Below are positions 47,830-56,901 of a stretch of DNA of 64,000 bases, piece by piece; position 1 is the stretch's first letter, and every line of letters starts with the position of its first letter. This DNA is from Bradyrhizobium sp. 200. GTDB lineage: Bacteria; Pseudomonadota; Alphaproteobacteria; Rhizobiales; Xanthobacteraceae. The DNA lies in the NCBI RefSeq assembly GCF_023100945.1, contig NZ_CP064689.1:3702001-3766000 (forward strand), written 5' to 3'. The position numbers and the translations under genes are program-made. The notes under the pieces are model-generated. The model was not told the DNA's origin and did not search any database. It worked only from the letters and a program-made list of their open reading frames with translations.

Positions 47830-48442
47830 AATTGCTTCCGCGGGCGCCGCTTCGCCTCTCCGGTTGTGGGAGAGGTCGGATCGCATCGAAGGATGCGATC
47901 TAAGGGTCTTGAAGGCACCTCACCCGCGCGACGCGCCCCCCGCTGGCAGGCGACGCATGTCCCGGGCGATAGAGTAGGCCGTCAACCCGGCTATGCCGCA
48001 GAAACGAAAATCAGTGGAATCGCGCGCAACGGGAGAACGAATATCTCTTATGAATGGCTCGCAGCATTCCAATGTCCGGCTAGAGTTTATTCCAAACCTG
48101 ACGGGCCCGCTCGATCACCCCCCTTGCACTGGGGTGCAACGGTAGCCAACTATTATTCGGCTCGGTAAACAGCCGTTTGCCGGGCCTGTTTGTCGTCTGT
48201 TGTTGTCTCGTTGTGGCTACCGCGCACTATGTTTGGCGATCATCGGGCGTTCGATCATCTCTCTTCCGAAGGGGCAAGCTTGATTTGTATGTGACAGTTT
48301 GCATGTGACAGTGAGATGTCGCTGCCTTGTTCAAGCGATGTTGATCTCGAATATCGATGTTTCGACGTTCGTCGGCTTGGTAACAGGACTGAGATAAGTT
48401 ATCCAATCAGCTGTCAAAGTTAGCAATCGAGTTTGTCTGCAA
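47830..48442. other. 613 base intergenic region with a repeat
   Basis: The first ~110 bases (47866-47940) hold a dispersed-type sequence, TTGTGGGAGAGGTCGGATCG followed by the inverted repeat CGCATC/GATGCG and CACCTCACCC. The rest is unremarkable. An open frame of 100 codons at 47866 is repeat-derived and is not called. Confidence 0.5.
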
Positions 48443-49561
48443 ATGATTCCCGCGTGCCCCTCGGCGGAATGGGCGTTCTGGCCGGAAAGGGAAGACCTCT
48501 CCGCCGAGTTCATGAGGCTTCTCGCCGCGGCCCAGGACGGCGGGGCCACCATTGCCGAATGTTTGCTGGTGGCGCGACAAACCAGGAGAGGCGACGAGCT
48601 TTCCTGGCATCGCGAGTGGATAAGCGTGGCGGAGACGAGCCGGAATCGAGCCGATGCGGCGCTTGCCGCGGGCCATATGGCGACGGCGCGACGCAACTGG
48701 CTTCGTGCCGTCAACTACTACAATGCTGCAGTTCTTCCGTTAGATCCAGCAGACGAGAGACGCCGGGCTTCGATCGCCGCGATGCAGGAATGCGCCCGCA
48801 GCTTTCTCAAGTTTAGCGATCCTGCAGGTGAAGTCGTCACGTTGCCGTGGCTAAATGGTCATTCGCTGCAGGGTTATTTTCTGCCAGCGCCATCGACGCG
48901 CGGGCCGGCGCCGACGGTGATCTGCATCGGCGAACCCGGCCATCGAAAGGAAGAGTTTCTCTTCAAGCTCGCTCCTCACGCGCGCGAGCGCGGATTGTCC
49001 ATGCTGGCGGTGGACCTGTTGGGAGCGCGCGACGACGATTTTCTGGAGCAGATCGTCAGGCGCCCGGACATCAATGCGTCGATCTCGCATGTTGTGGATT
49101 ACCTGTGTTCTCGGGCGGACGTCGATGGCGATCGAATCGCCGTGCTGGCAGATGGGTGGGGGTCTTCATTCGTAGCGCGTGCGGTCGTGCGCGAGCCACG
49201 CATTGCGGCTGCGGTCTGCGACGGGGGTCTGTGGGATCTCCATGAGCGCGCCTTCATGGCCAACCGGATCATGCTGCGGGATGCGACTATCGTCCCGGTG
49301 CCGGAGGTTCCCCCTATCGCCCGCAACATCGACTGCCCGGTCCTCGTTACCGTGGGCGAGGATGGCTGGCTCAAGACGGATCGCGTGCGCAAAATGGTGC
49401 AGCAGTCGAGAAACCATCGCCTGGATGTCACCCTCAAGGTGTTCACCGCCGAGGAAACCGGCGCCGCGCAGGGGCATGCCGACAACCCGACCCTCGCGAA
49501 CGAATATATCTTCGACTGGCTTGCTTCGCGGCTCGCTCCGCTGGCAGCCGTACCGGCATAA
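48443..49561 (+). CDS. FrsA/DHPON-hydrolase-like alpha/beta-hydrolase fold protein without the nucleophile serine
   Basis: A 372-residue protein with a helical cap (residues 1-130) and an alpha/beta-hydrolase core. The strand-turn-helix after DRIAV, where relatives have GxSxGG, reads ADGWGSS: the nucleophile position is G238. The downstream EPRIAAAVCDGGLWD, TVGEDGWL and QGHADNP segments are conserved. It may have lost hydrolysis or use a shifted serine (S241). Neighbouring MarR gene is convergent. Confidence 0.75.
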   Translation: MIPACPSAEWAFWPEREDLSAEFMRLLAAAQDGGATIAECLLVARQTRRGDELSWHREWISVAETSRNRADAALAAGHMATARRNWLRAVNYYNAAVLPLDPADERRRASIAAMQECARSFLKFSDPAGEVVTLPWLNGHSLQGYFLPAPSTRGPAPTVICIGEPGHRKEEFLFKLAPHARERGLSMLAVDLLGARDDDFLEQIVRRPDINASISHVVDYLCSRADVDGDRIAVLADGWGSSFVARAVVREPRIAAAVCDGGLWDLHERAFMANRIMLRDATIVPVPEVPPIARNIDCPVLVTVGEDGWLKTDRVRKMVQQSRNHRLDVTLKVFTAEETGAAQGHADNPTLANEYIFDWLASRLAPLAAVPA

Positions 49562-49579
49562 TCCAGCAATCGCTTCGAA

Positions 49580-50038
49580 TCAAAGGTCGAGCGAGACCTT
49601 CATGCATGCCTTTGCGAGACGGTCCTTGAGCGTCGCGATCTTGGCGGTAAATTCCGACAACTCGTCCTCGTCGAATTCCTCGAAGACGAATTTCCCGATC
49701 GCCTCGTGCTGCCCGGCGAGGATCGCCAGATGCTTCTGGGTCTTGTCCGTCAGCGACATCCGGACCACCCGGGCATCTGTTGGAGAAGGCTTGCGGCGCA
49801 GGAGGCCCTTCTTCTCCAGCAGTTTCGACTGGGTGGTGACGAACGACGGATCGACGTGGACCAGTTTCGACACCACATTGACCGGAACGCCGTCATCCTT
49901 GTCGAGGTCGGAAATGGCCATCAGAATCATCCATTGCGGTCCGCTGATGCCAAGCGTCCGGGCCCAGAGCTGGCGGAGTTCCTCCAGGTAAGTATGGATG
50001 GACGATATCTCCCAAGTGAAGCGCTTGATAAGGTCCAT
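49580..50038 (-). CDS. MarR-family transcriptional regulator
   Basis: A 152-residue winged-helix regulator: LGISGPQWMILMAISDLD, then VNVVSKLVHVDPSFVTTQSKLLEKKGLLRRKPSPTDARVV (DNA-recognition helix and wing). The start at MDLIKRFTW is favoured; 50146 would add 36 non-conserved residues. Divergent from a porin gene, which it might control. Confidence 0.88.
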   Translation of the reverse strand: MDLIKRFTWEISSIHTYLEELRQLWARTLGISGPQWMILMAISDLDKDDGVPVNVVSKLVHVDPSFVTTQSKLLEKKGLLRRKPSPTDARVVRMSLTDKTQKHLAILAGQHEAIGKFVFEEFDEDELSEFTAKIATLKDRLAKACMKVSLDL

Positions 50039-50503
50039 ATTTCCGACGGAGTGGCGGCGAGCGCCATCTTTCCTTGTCGGGGACACAGCTTCGCTCCCTG
50101 ATCTGTTTTTCGTTGCAAGCACCATGAGCGTCCATTGTTGACGCAACTCAGCTCTAACGCAAGTGCAGGGCTGGTAATTATGTCACCCATATAACAAATC
50201 TTACCCAATCACCTTTTGGCCGGAGAAGCACGTGTGACCTTGAAGTCACAGGTGCCTGCAATCCAATAGCTGATTTAATAAACTATTTTGATTAAGGAAG
50301 TTAAGCATGCATATTCAGCCTCGACGGTGGGGGGATTCTCGATCGTCCCGTTGCAGGTGGTTCGCTTAAGTCCCTCGCGTTCATGCGGGTGTGTCCGAAG
50401 GTACGAAGCGGCTGAGCGGGTTTGAACAAGCGGGGGGGGCGGGCCTTTCTGGGGAACAGCACTTGGCCCGTCCTCTTCTGACAGTGCAACTTGGAGGTTT
50501 GAA
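50039..50503. other. porin upstream region
   Basis: No gene recognised. It contains an A/T-rich segment (about 50267-50305, GATTTAATAAACTATTTTGA) and a G-rich leader (about 50431-50445) before TTGGAGG at 50491. It carries the promoters for porin and marR. Confidence 0.4.
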
Positions 50504-51997
50504 ATGAATTTGATCAAGAGCCTTTTGCTCGGCTCGGCGGCGGGTCTCCTCGCCATGGGCGGGGCACAGGCGGCCGATCTTCCGGTAAAGGCCAAAGCGG
50601 TCGAGTACGTGAAGGTTTGCTCCCTGTACGGTGCCGGATTCTACTACATCCCGGGCACCGACACCTGCATCAAGCTCGGTGGTTACCTGCGCGTCGAGAC
50701 TGCTCTCTGGACCAACAGCAACTATGGTGGCGCCTATAACAGCGTCGCGGGTGCGGAGAACCGCCTGAGCAACCACTACCAAGCTCGTTCCCGTGGCGAT
50801 TTCAACATCGATACGCGCACCGCGACTGAATACGGCGTGGTCCGCACCTTCTTCGATGCGGTCTTCACCTGGACGTCGGGCACCACGACCGCTAGCGGCA
50901 CCAGCTCGGGAACGACGTATGCGGGTGATGGCATCTCTGGCGGTTCGCTCGGCGTCTACTTCGCGTTCATCCAGTTCGCCGGTTTCACGATGGGTAAGGC
51001 GATCTCCCAGTTCGATGCGCCTTGGACCAACTATCCGGCCAACAACTTCGACGGCTTGGTCGGCGGCGGCGGCGACGTCACCGGTGTCAACCAGTTCTCC
51101 TATACCGCGCAGTTCGGTAACGGCGTGTCGGCGACAATCTCGGCTCAGGACCAGGTTGCCTACTACCAGACCAACATCTGGAACACGGCGGGTGCTACGG
51201 CTGCGGGCATCGTGACCGGCGTGTATGGAGCGAACAGCATCGGCGGCGCGTGGGCTCCTGACATCGTTGGTCAGGTCAAAGTCGACCAGGCTTGGGGTCT
51301 GGCCCAATTCTCGGTGGCGGCACACAACAACCACGCCGGCTACTACGGCACCACGGAAGCGTCCGGTCATCCGGAGGACAAGTGGGGTTGGGCTGTCCAG
51401 GGAGCCTTGTCGATCAAGAACATTCCGACCGGCGCGGGCGACACGCTTAACTTGCAGGCCGTGTATACGGACGGCGCGAGCCGGTACAACTTCCAGAGTT
51501 TGTCTGTGACCAACTTCGCGATGTACGGCAGCAGCGGCTTGGCTGGCGCTTACCAGAGCATTGGCTTTGCCGGCGTATCTGATGCTGTGTACGCCCCGGG
51601 CACCGGACTTCAGACGCCTACGTCATGGGGCTTCCGCGGTGGTTTCACCCACAACTGGGATCCCTTCTGGAACACCGGCATCTACGGCGCCTATGCTCAG
51701 TTCAAATACAACGACACGGGCAAGGCTCTCATCTGCGCCAACGTAACGCCGCTGCTGACGGCGGGATCCACCTGTAATCCCGACTTCAACATCGCACAGG
51801 TCGGTGTGATTACGCGCTGGACCCCGGTCAAGAACCTGACGTTCTCGGCCGACGTCACCTACACCCATCTCGACCAGAAGTACTCGGGTGCGATTGCGGC
51901 CCCGGCGATTGCGGCGGTTGCCAAGCCGGCAGCCGTGTACGAGCTGAAGGATCAGGACACGGTAAGCATGCTCCTCCGCGCTCAGCGCAACTGGTAA
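50504..51997 (+). CDS. alpha-proteobacterial porin (Omp2b-like)
   Basis: A 497-residue outer-membrane beta-barrel. Signal peptide MNLIKSLLLGSAAGLLAMGGAQA, then ADLPVKAKAVEYVKVCSLYGAGFYYIPGTDTCIKLGGYLR, the signature N-terminus of the family. Ends with alternating strands and a terminal aromatic (LLRAQRNW). Forms general diffusion channels. TTGGAGG before the ATG and a strong terminator after the stop suggest high expression. Confidence 0.95.
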   Translation: MNLIKSLLLGSAAGLLAMGGAQAADLPVKAKAVEYVKVCSLYGAGFYYIPGTDTCIKLGGYLRVETALWTNSNYGGAYNSVAGAENRLSNHYQARSRGDFNIDTRTATEYGVVRTFFDAVFTWTSGTTTASGTSSGTTYAGDGISGGSLGVYFAFIQFAGFTMGKAISQFDAPWTNYPANNFDGLVGGGGDVTGVNQFSYTAQFGNGVSATISAQDQVAYYQTNIWNTAGATAAGIVTGVYGANSIGGAWAPDIVGQVKVDQAWGLAQFSVAAHNNHAGYYGTTEASGHPEDKWGWAVQGALSIKNIPTGAGDTLNLQAVYTDGASRYNFQSLSVTNFAMYGSSGLAGAYQSIGFAGVSDAVYAPGTGLQTPTSWGFRGGFTHNWDPFWNTGIYGAYAQFKYNDTGKALICANVTPLLTAGSTCNPDFNIAQVGVITRWTPVKNLTFSADVTYTHLDQKYSGAIAAPAIAAVAKPAAVYELKDQDTVSMLLRAQRNW

Positions 51998-52018
51998 GAT
52001 CGGTCTAACGGCCTTCGG

Positions 52019-52050
52019 AACCCCCCGGCGAGAAATTGCCGGGGGGTTTT
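52019..52050 (+). terminator. Rho-independent terminator after the porin
   Basis: AACCCCCCGGC, 8 base loop, GCCGGGGGGTTTT. Very stable stem. Confidence 0.92.
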
Positions 52051-52299
52051 CTTTGGTACGTGAAACCGACAGGCGTCAAAACTGGAAGGCTCTTGTCCGT
52101 GCAGGAGATCGACGCGGCATTGGCGAAGTCATGAACAACGCGGCCTGAGTGCAGGGAAGCGCTGGTCAGCCATGCAACGTGGTGTAAATAAAATGATTTA
52201 CTTACCTTAGTAACTAATGTATATGGGTTTTAGCCGACGAACTGCTTTGTTGGCATGGTCTCAAAAGGAGCCGATACCTACTTTGTGATAAACCTCCGA

Positions 52300-52330
52300 A
52301 ACCTCCGGCAATGCCCTGCCGGAGGTTTTT
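52300..52330 (+). terminator. orphan terminator (possible small RNA end)
   Basis: ACCTCCGGC / GCCGGAGGT followed by TTTTTG. No gene ends just before it. The preceding ~120 bases include a possible promoter (TTACTTACC, TAATGTATAT near 52201-52224) and the CCTCC-type sequence twice (AACCTCCGAAACCTCC). This would fit a short sRNA from about 52210. Confidence 0.55.
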
Positions 52331-52394
52331 GATTCGGGGGAGTGGCGCTGCGGATGATGACTGCCATCAACGGCGTGCGATTCGCTGGCACCGG

Positions 52395-52560
52395 CCACGG
52401 CGGTGGCCGCGGCGAAAGCATCCAGGCCGAGTGCTGGCGCATTCTGATCGGCGATGACGCGCACAACCCGATGAACGGGTGCGGCAACCGCCGGACAAGG
52501 CCTGTACGGCCGAATTCTACCAAGCTTTACGGAAGAGATCGGTTGGCGGCTCGCATCGAG
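52395..52560 (+). pseudogene. SDR C-terminal remnant
   Basis: One frame reads QAECWRILIGDDAH, like KAERWRILVGDDAH in the SDR at 46861. After a frameshift another gives DERVR, then PPDKA, TAEFY, against DERVRKTPEEAYTPEFF. Nothing of the catalytic part remains. A decayed paralogue. Confidence 0.7.
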
Positions 52561-52683
52561 CCCTATCGGTTCTGATTAAATCAGAACCGCGACTCGCTCG
52601 TTATCTTGACATCTTGACGTGTTTTCTTCACGCGAACCGGATTCCAGTCCGGGGTAGGCTTTCACTCGGGAACGCTGTCGTCA

Positions 52684-53154
52684 CTATCCGCGCGCGACCC
52701 GCTGACGCGAGCCTGGACGGTAGGCGAGGCGGTGGTGGCCCGAGCAATAGGGCATGCCTTCCACCGGCGTATTGCCGCAAAAGCAGAAGTCCTCGGCGCC
52801 GGGCGTGCTGATTGGCCAGCGGCACCGTTCGTTACTGAGTTCGAACAGCGAGCAGCGGCGTTCGCTGGCGATCGGCTCTTCCTGAAGCGGCGGCGCGTTT
52901 TCGTAGACCGCCTGCAGGATCTGATACTGCAGCCTGGGGATGGATTTCCTGGAGCGCTCTCTGGCGGTCTTTTCCGGGCGCGGTTTGGCCCTTGCGGGTC
53001 CGCGCGTCAATTCCAGGCGAGCGAGCTTGCCGATCACGGCGTTGCGGCTGACGCCGATGCTGGCTGCGATCTCGCGGCAGGTAAGGCCGGCTTCAAAATG
53101 ACTCTTCAGCAATTCGACGCGATCGGTGGTCCAGGTCGGTATGTGCGTAAGCAT
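52684..53154 (-). CDS. GcrA-family cell-cycle regulator
   Basis: A 156-residue GcrA-like protein. The N-terminus WTTDRVELLKSHFEAGLTCREIAASIGVSRNAVIGKLARL is the HTH of the family (GcrA acts with sigma-70 at methylated GANTC sites). The C-terminus has the cysteine/histidine segment CRWPI...CFCG...YCSGH. Length and motif fit, but it may be a second copy rather than the essential gcrA. ATG at 53154 chosen over an upstream GTG. Confidence 0.85.
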   Translation of the reverse strand: MLTHIPTWTTDRVELLKSHFEAGLTCREIAASIGVSRNAVIGKLARLELTRGPARAKPRPEKTARERSRKSIPRLQYQILQAVYENAPPLQEEPIASERRCSLFELSNERCRWPISTPGAEDFCFCGNTPVEGMPYCSGHHRLAYRPGSRQRVARG

Positions 53155-53204
53155 GTTTCTCGGTTCCACATTCTGTGTGAACCGCCGCGTTCCGAAAATT
53201 CCCG

Positions 53205-53405
53205 TCAGGACGGCTTTCCGTTGTCGCGGATCGCAAGCAGCCCGTCCTTGATGGCGAGCCGAATGCCTTCCTCGATCAGGGTCCTCGCAACGCCGGGAAC
53301 GCTAGTGCCGTGGGTGCCCTGTCTCACCAGTCTTTCGAGATAGTTGATGGTCGAGAGCGCCAACGTAACGGGAACGCGGTCGGTTTCGGCTTTTTCTGTA
53401 GCCAT
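53205..53405 (-). CDS. small RHH-like protein
   Basis: A 66-residue protein (MATEKAETDRVPVTLALSTI...) with a strand-helix-helix pattern (VPVTLALSTINYLERLVRQG, GVARTLIEEGIRLAIKDG) like ribbon-helix-helix regulators. No partner toxin is adjacent. Start at 53405; the longer frame adds an uncharacteristic leader. Confidence 0.6.
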   Translation of the reverse strand: MATEKAETDRVPVTLALSTINYLERLVRQGTHGTSVPGVARTLIEEGIRLAIKDGLLAIRDNGKPS

Positions 53406-53690
53406 GGAGAACGCTAACTTTGAAATGGTGTACTGAAAAGTTACTATTTCGACTCTATTTAGTTTTGCACACAAGAGTCAAACGGCTTGTGGATAGCCTT
53501 CTATCCAATTGAAAGAACGTCTAAAAAGCGGGAGCTAGGTCTGTGGATTGGCTGCGCCCGGTGTGCGCGGAGCTCCAGGCGAGCCTCGGACACCCTGCCG
53601 CGGCGAAACGATCCAGCCGCGGGTCCATTTCTTGATTGCCTCGTGCCACCGGGAATGCCGATGATGTCCGGGGACGGCGGCAAGGGCGCA

Positions 53691-54038
53691 ATGACGGTAA
53701 CGAACGGTCTCTACACCATCCAGATCGAGATGACGGACGGCGGACATGGCCGCGCCCACGGCGTGATCGTGCTGCACGACGGCAAGATCGCCGGCGGCGA
53801 CTCATATTTCTTTTATACGGGCTCCTACCGTGCCGATCGCGGCAAATGGCGCGGCGAATTGATCACCAATGAGCACACGAAGTCCGCAGGCAGCCTGCCG
53901 CTGTTTGGCGGGCGCGAAGTCACCTGCGGCTTTACCGGCGCCTATTCCACCGACGCGGCGGAAGTGAATGGAACGGCGCTGGTTGGAAAAACCAGCGTGG
54001 TGTTTCACGCCAGACTGCAACTGCGTTCGGAGTTCTGA
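53691..54038 (+). CDS. GrlR-like regulatory protein
   Basis: A 115-residue beta-barrel-type protein resembling GrlR: NGLYTIQIEMTDGGHGRAHGVIVLHDGKIAGGDSYFFYTGSY. In enterobacteria GrlR negatively controls a type III secretion regulator; in rhizobial genomes such proteins are common without that context. Role here unknown. Start chosen at MTVTNGLY. Confidence 0.75.
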   Translation: MTVTNGLYTIQIEMTDGGHGRAHGVIVLHDGKIAGGDSYFFYTGSYRADRGKWRGELITNEHTKSAGSLPLFGGREVTCGFTGAYSTDAAEVNGTALVGKTSVVFHARLQLRSEF

Positions 54039-54046
54039 AGCTGGCG

Positions 54047-54988
54047 TCAGCCGTGCACGACCGCCTTTGCGATCATGCAATGAATGCCCTTGGAGCCGTT
54101 GACGGTCTGCGTCACCCGTAAATCGGCAGCGAGGCTGCAGAGCGTGTAGGCGTCCTCGCGCGACAGATTGCGCTTCTCGCCGAGCAGCACGATCATGTCG
54201 CGCAGTGCGCGCACCACGCATTGATCGAGGTCGGGGTCCATCGCCATCGTCATGTAATGATCAGGCGTCTCGGCGCGGGGATAGGCGAGCTGCAGGTCCT
54301 TGCGCAGCGTCAGTCGGAAGCGGCCCTGCAGCGCGGTCTCGATCGCAGTGACGCAGACTTCGCCATCGCCCTGCGCGCCGTGGCCGTCGCCGCAGGAGAA
54401 CAGCGCGCCCGGCACGAATACCGGCAGATACAGTTTGGCGCCGGCGCCCAATTCCTTGTTGTCGAGGTTGCCGCCCATCGCGCGCGGGATCAGCGAGGTG
54501 ATGCGGCCCCAGGCGGCTGGCGGCGCCACGCCCATCACGCCGAAGAACGGCTTGAGCGGCAGATCGAGGCCCCACGGCATCCGGCCCACCATGCGTTCGC
54601 GATCGAGCGGAATGTTCAGGATCCGCGTCTCGTGGAAATCGTCGGGCAGGGTGCCCGCCAGCGGGCGGATCAGATTGTAGCCCCAGTCCTGGCGGAGCTG
54701 GACGTCGAGAATGTCGACCTCCAGCACGTCGCCGGGCTCGGCGCCGGCCACCGCAACCGGGCCGGTGAGAATGTGGCCCGGCACCATGCGCTCGCTCCGG
54801 GCGTGAATGTCGGCAAGCTCGGGAGGCACGTGAAACTTGGCTCGGTCAGGCACGACGTCCGGACCGCCGCTCACGGTGTCGATGGTGACCTCATCACCGC
54901 TGGCGATCGTCAGGACGGGCTTCAATTTCGCTTCGAAGAAGCCCCAGTGGCAGGTTTCGGGGCTGGAATGCAGGTGATGATGGGGCAT
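54047..54988 (-). CDS. acetamidase/formamidase family protein
   Basis: A 313-residue FmdA/AmdA-family enzyme: DTVSGGPDVVPD, HILTGPVAVAGAEPGDVLEVDIL and FSCGDGHGAQGDGEVCVTAIE are the family landmarks. Hydrolyses a short amide (formamide or acetamide class) to ammonia; specificity cannot be read. Cytoplasmic, stand-alone. Confidence 0.92.
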   Translation of the reverse strand: MPHHHLHSSPETCHWGFFEAKLKPVLTIASGDEVTIDTVSGGPDVVPDRAKFHVPPELADIHARSERMVPGHILTGPVAVAGAEPGDVLEVDILDVQLRQDWGYNLIRPLAGTLPDDFHETRILNIPLDRERMVGRMPWGLDLPLKPFFGVMGVAPPAAWGRITSLIPRAMGGNLDNKELGAGAKLYLPVFVPGALFSCGDGHGAQGDGEVCVTAIETALQGRFRLTLRKDLQLAYPRAETPDHYMTMAMDPDLDQCVVRALRDMIVLLGEKRNLSREDAYTLCSLAADLRVTQTVNGSKGIHCMIAKAVVHG

Positions 54989-55022
54989 GAGGAGGCTTTC
55001 TTGCCGGGAAGATCTTGCTCAA

Positions 55023-55123
55023 TCTGTCATTGCCGGACTTTATCCGGTAATCCATCTTTTTCGAAAAGGCCCTTTCTGCGAAGAAGGATGGGTACGCGGG
55101 TCAAGCCCGCGTATGACGAGTTT
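55023..55123. repeat. mosaic palindromic repeat, inverted relative to 31143-31263
   Basis: Begins GTCATTGCCGGACTTTATCC and ends GGGTCAAGCCCGCGTATGAC. On the other strand the same modules form the element inside the rib operon, with a different central sequence. Confidence 0.75.
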
Positions 55124-55131
55124 GCTTATCC

Positions 55132-55944
55132 GTGAGGCTTCCCTTGTTTTTTGTTCTCTCCAAGACGATCGGCTACTTGCTGTTGCCGACGAATCTCCTG
55201 ATCGGCATCGGATTGGTCGGCGCCATATTGACGTTCACGCGCTTTGCGTCGCTCGGCCGCAAGCTGGTGATAACAGCCGTCCTGCTGCTCGTGATCTGCG
55301 GGCTGTCGCCGCTCGGAAAGATCTTGCTCTACCCGCTGGAGCAGCGCTTTCCGTCATGGGATGCCGCGCGCGGCGCGCCCGATGGAATCATCGTCCTCGG
55401 TGGCTCGATCGATGCTGATGTCTCGGCTGCGCACAATACGTCGGTGGTGCGCGGTGCGCCGGACCGGATCATCGCGGCCGCCGCGCTCGCCAAGCGGTAT
55501 CCGAACGCGCGGCTGCTGTTTTCCGGCGGCAGTCCCAACCTGATCTCTGACGACGCCAGGGAAGCCGATTTCGCCGCCGCCGTCTTCGAAAGCCTCGGCG
55601 TCGACAAGTCACGGCTGATCATGGAACGGGGATCGCGCAACACCCAGGAGAACGCCGAATTCTCCAAGGCGCTGGTCAAGCCGAAGGAGGGTGAACGATG
55701 GGTGCTGGTGACGTCGGCCTTCCATATGCCGCGATCGGTCGGCTTGTTCCGAAAAGTGGGATTTGCGGCGGAGCCCTATCCCATTGATTGGCGGGTCGGC
55801 GGACGCGATGACCTGATGGCGCTTTCAAACATCGTCGAAGGGCTGGGGCGGACCGACCTTGCGGTGCGGGAATGGATGGGCCTCATCGCCTATCGGCTCA
55901 CCGGCAAGATCGACGAGTTGTTGCCGGGCCCGGCACCGAAGTAA
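55132..55944 (+). CDS. DUF218 (YdcF/ElyC/SanA-like) membrane protein
   Basis: A 270-residue inner-membrane protein with two N-terminal helices (TIGYLLLPTNLLIGIGLVGAIL; LVITAVLLLVICGLSPL) and the DUF218 domain (DGIIVLGGSID, RLLFSGGSPN, ERGSRNTQENAEFSKAL, VTSAFHMPRSVGLF). Relatives affect envelope/peptidoglycan integrity. GTG start next to the end of a repeat. Confidence 0.88.
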   Translation: MRLPLFFVLSKTIGYLLLPTNLLIGIGLVGAILTFTRFASLGRKLVITAVLLLVICGLSPLGKILLYPLEQRFPSWDAARGAPDGIIVLGGSIDADVSAAHNTSVVRGAPDRIIAAAALAKRYPNARLLFSGGSPNLISDDAREADFAAAVFESLGVDKSRLIMERGSRNTQENAEFSKALVKPKEGERWVLVTSAFHMPRSVGLFRKVGFAAEPYPIDWRVGGRDDLMALSNIVEGLGRTDLAVREWMGLIAYRLTGKIDELLPGPAPK

Positions 55945-56019
55945 GAGGTCGCAACCACCATCCCGCCGGGCTACAATCAGGCAAGGCGCTGTTCAGCGCG
56001 CCGATTGGGAGTTGACGCC

Positions 56020-56805
56020 ATGCAACAGCAGACGCCGCTGGAACCGCTCGATTTGGCCGGCATGGTGGCCGACCTGAACAGCCTGCTTCGGCTCAAGACG
56101 ACCGTGATCGGCATCAAGATGTTTGCCCGCGCCGAGGAGATGGCCGCGATCCCGAAAATCCGCCGTCCCTCGGCGGTGCATACCACCGACCAGATCGTCA
56201 GCATGGCCTCGCGGCTCGGCTGGACTGTGGGCATCACAGGCGACGATCTCGTCGGCGCGCAGTGCCGGGCCGTGATCGGGCTCGCGCCGCAGGACGAAAA
56301 ATTTCTCGCCGGCGAAAACTATGTCGGCGTCTGGCACGGTACGGCCGAGGATGCGCGCAAGCGCCAGGAAGCGCTCGACGTTGTGCCTTTCGGACGGTAC
56401 CAGGCGATGGCCGTGAGCCCGCTCACCAGCGGCCGGCTCAATCCGCCGGATATTTGCCTGGTCTATGCGACGCCCGGCCAGATGATTATTCTCATCAACG
56501 GCCTGCAATATACCGGCTACAAGAAGTTCGAATGGGGCGTGGTCGGCGAGACCGCGTGCGCGGATTCCTGGGGCAGGGCGCTCAAGACCGGCGAGCCAAG
56601 CCTGTCGCTGCCGTGCTTTGCCGAGCGGCGCTATGGCGGCGTGCCCGACGAAGAGATGCTGATGGCGCTCAAGCCCGAGCATCTTGCCAAGGCCATTGTC
56701 GGCATGAAGCAGCTCGCCAAGAACGGTTTGCGCTATCCGATCGCGCCCTATGGCATTCAGGCCGATGTCCGCGCCGGCATGGGCGTGTCCTACGCGAAGA
56801 AATAG
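56020..56805 (+). CDS. DUF169-family protein
   Basis: A 261-residue DUF169 protein: LDLAGMVADLNSLLRLKTTVIGIKMF at the N-terminus, HTTDQIVSMASRLGWT, and the later cysteines of LSLPCFAERRYGGVPDEEM. Function unknown; possibly metal-binding or ancillary to C1 metabolism in other taxa. GGGAG precedes the ATG. Confidence 0.82.
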   Translation: MQQQTPLEPLDLAGMVADLNSLLRLKTTVIGIKMFARAEEMAAIPKIRRPSAVHTTDQIVSMASRLGWTVGITGDDLVGAQCRAVIGLAPQDEKFLAGENYVGVWHGTAEDARKRQEALDVVPFGRYQAMAVSPLTSGRLNPPDICLVYATPGQMIILINGLQYTGYKKFEWGVVGETACADSWGRALKTGEPSLSLPCFAERRYGGVPDEEMLMALKPEHLAKAIVGMKQLAKNGLRYPIAPYGIQADVRAGMGVSYAKK

Positions 56806-56828
56806 GCTTGCGAAATGCGGCCGAAGCC

Positions 56829-56882
56829 GTCATTGCGAGCCAACAAGTCGCTCGAACGCGCGCCCCGTTGGCTCGCAATGAC
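56829..56882. repeat. short palindromic 'gcgagc' repeat
   Basis: GTCATTGCGAGCCAAC at the left and GTTGGCTCGCAATGAC at the right form a perfect 16 bp inverted repeat. Same family as 59400-59475. Confidence 0.8.
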
Positions 56883-56901
56883 GAGAAGAGGAACCGAGTA
56901 A

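Noticed and set aside
47866..48168. 100 codon open frame after the SDR
   Set aside because: Its first part is a dispersed repeat and the rest has no coding signal or homology I recognise.
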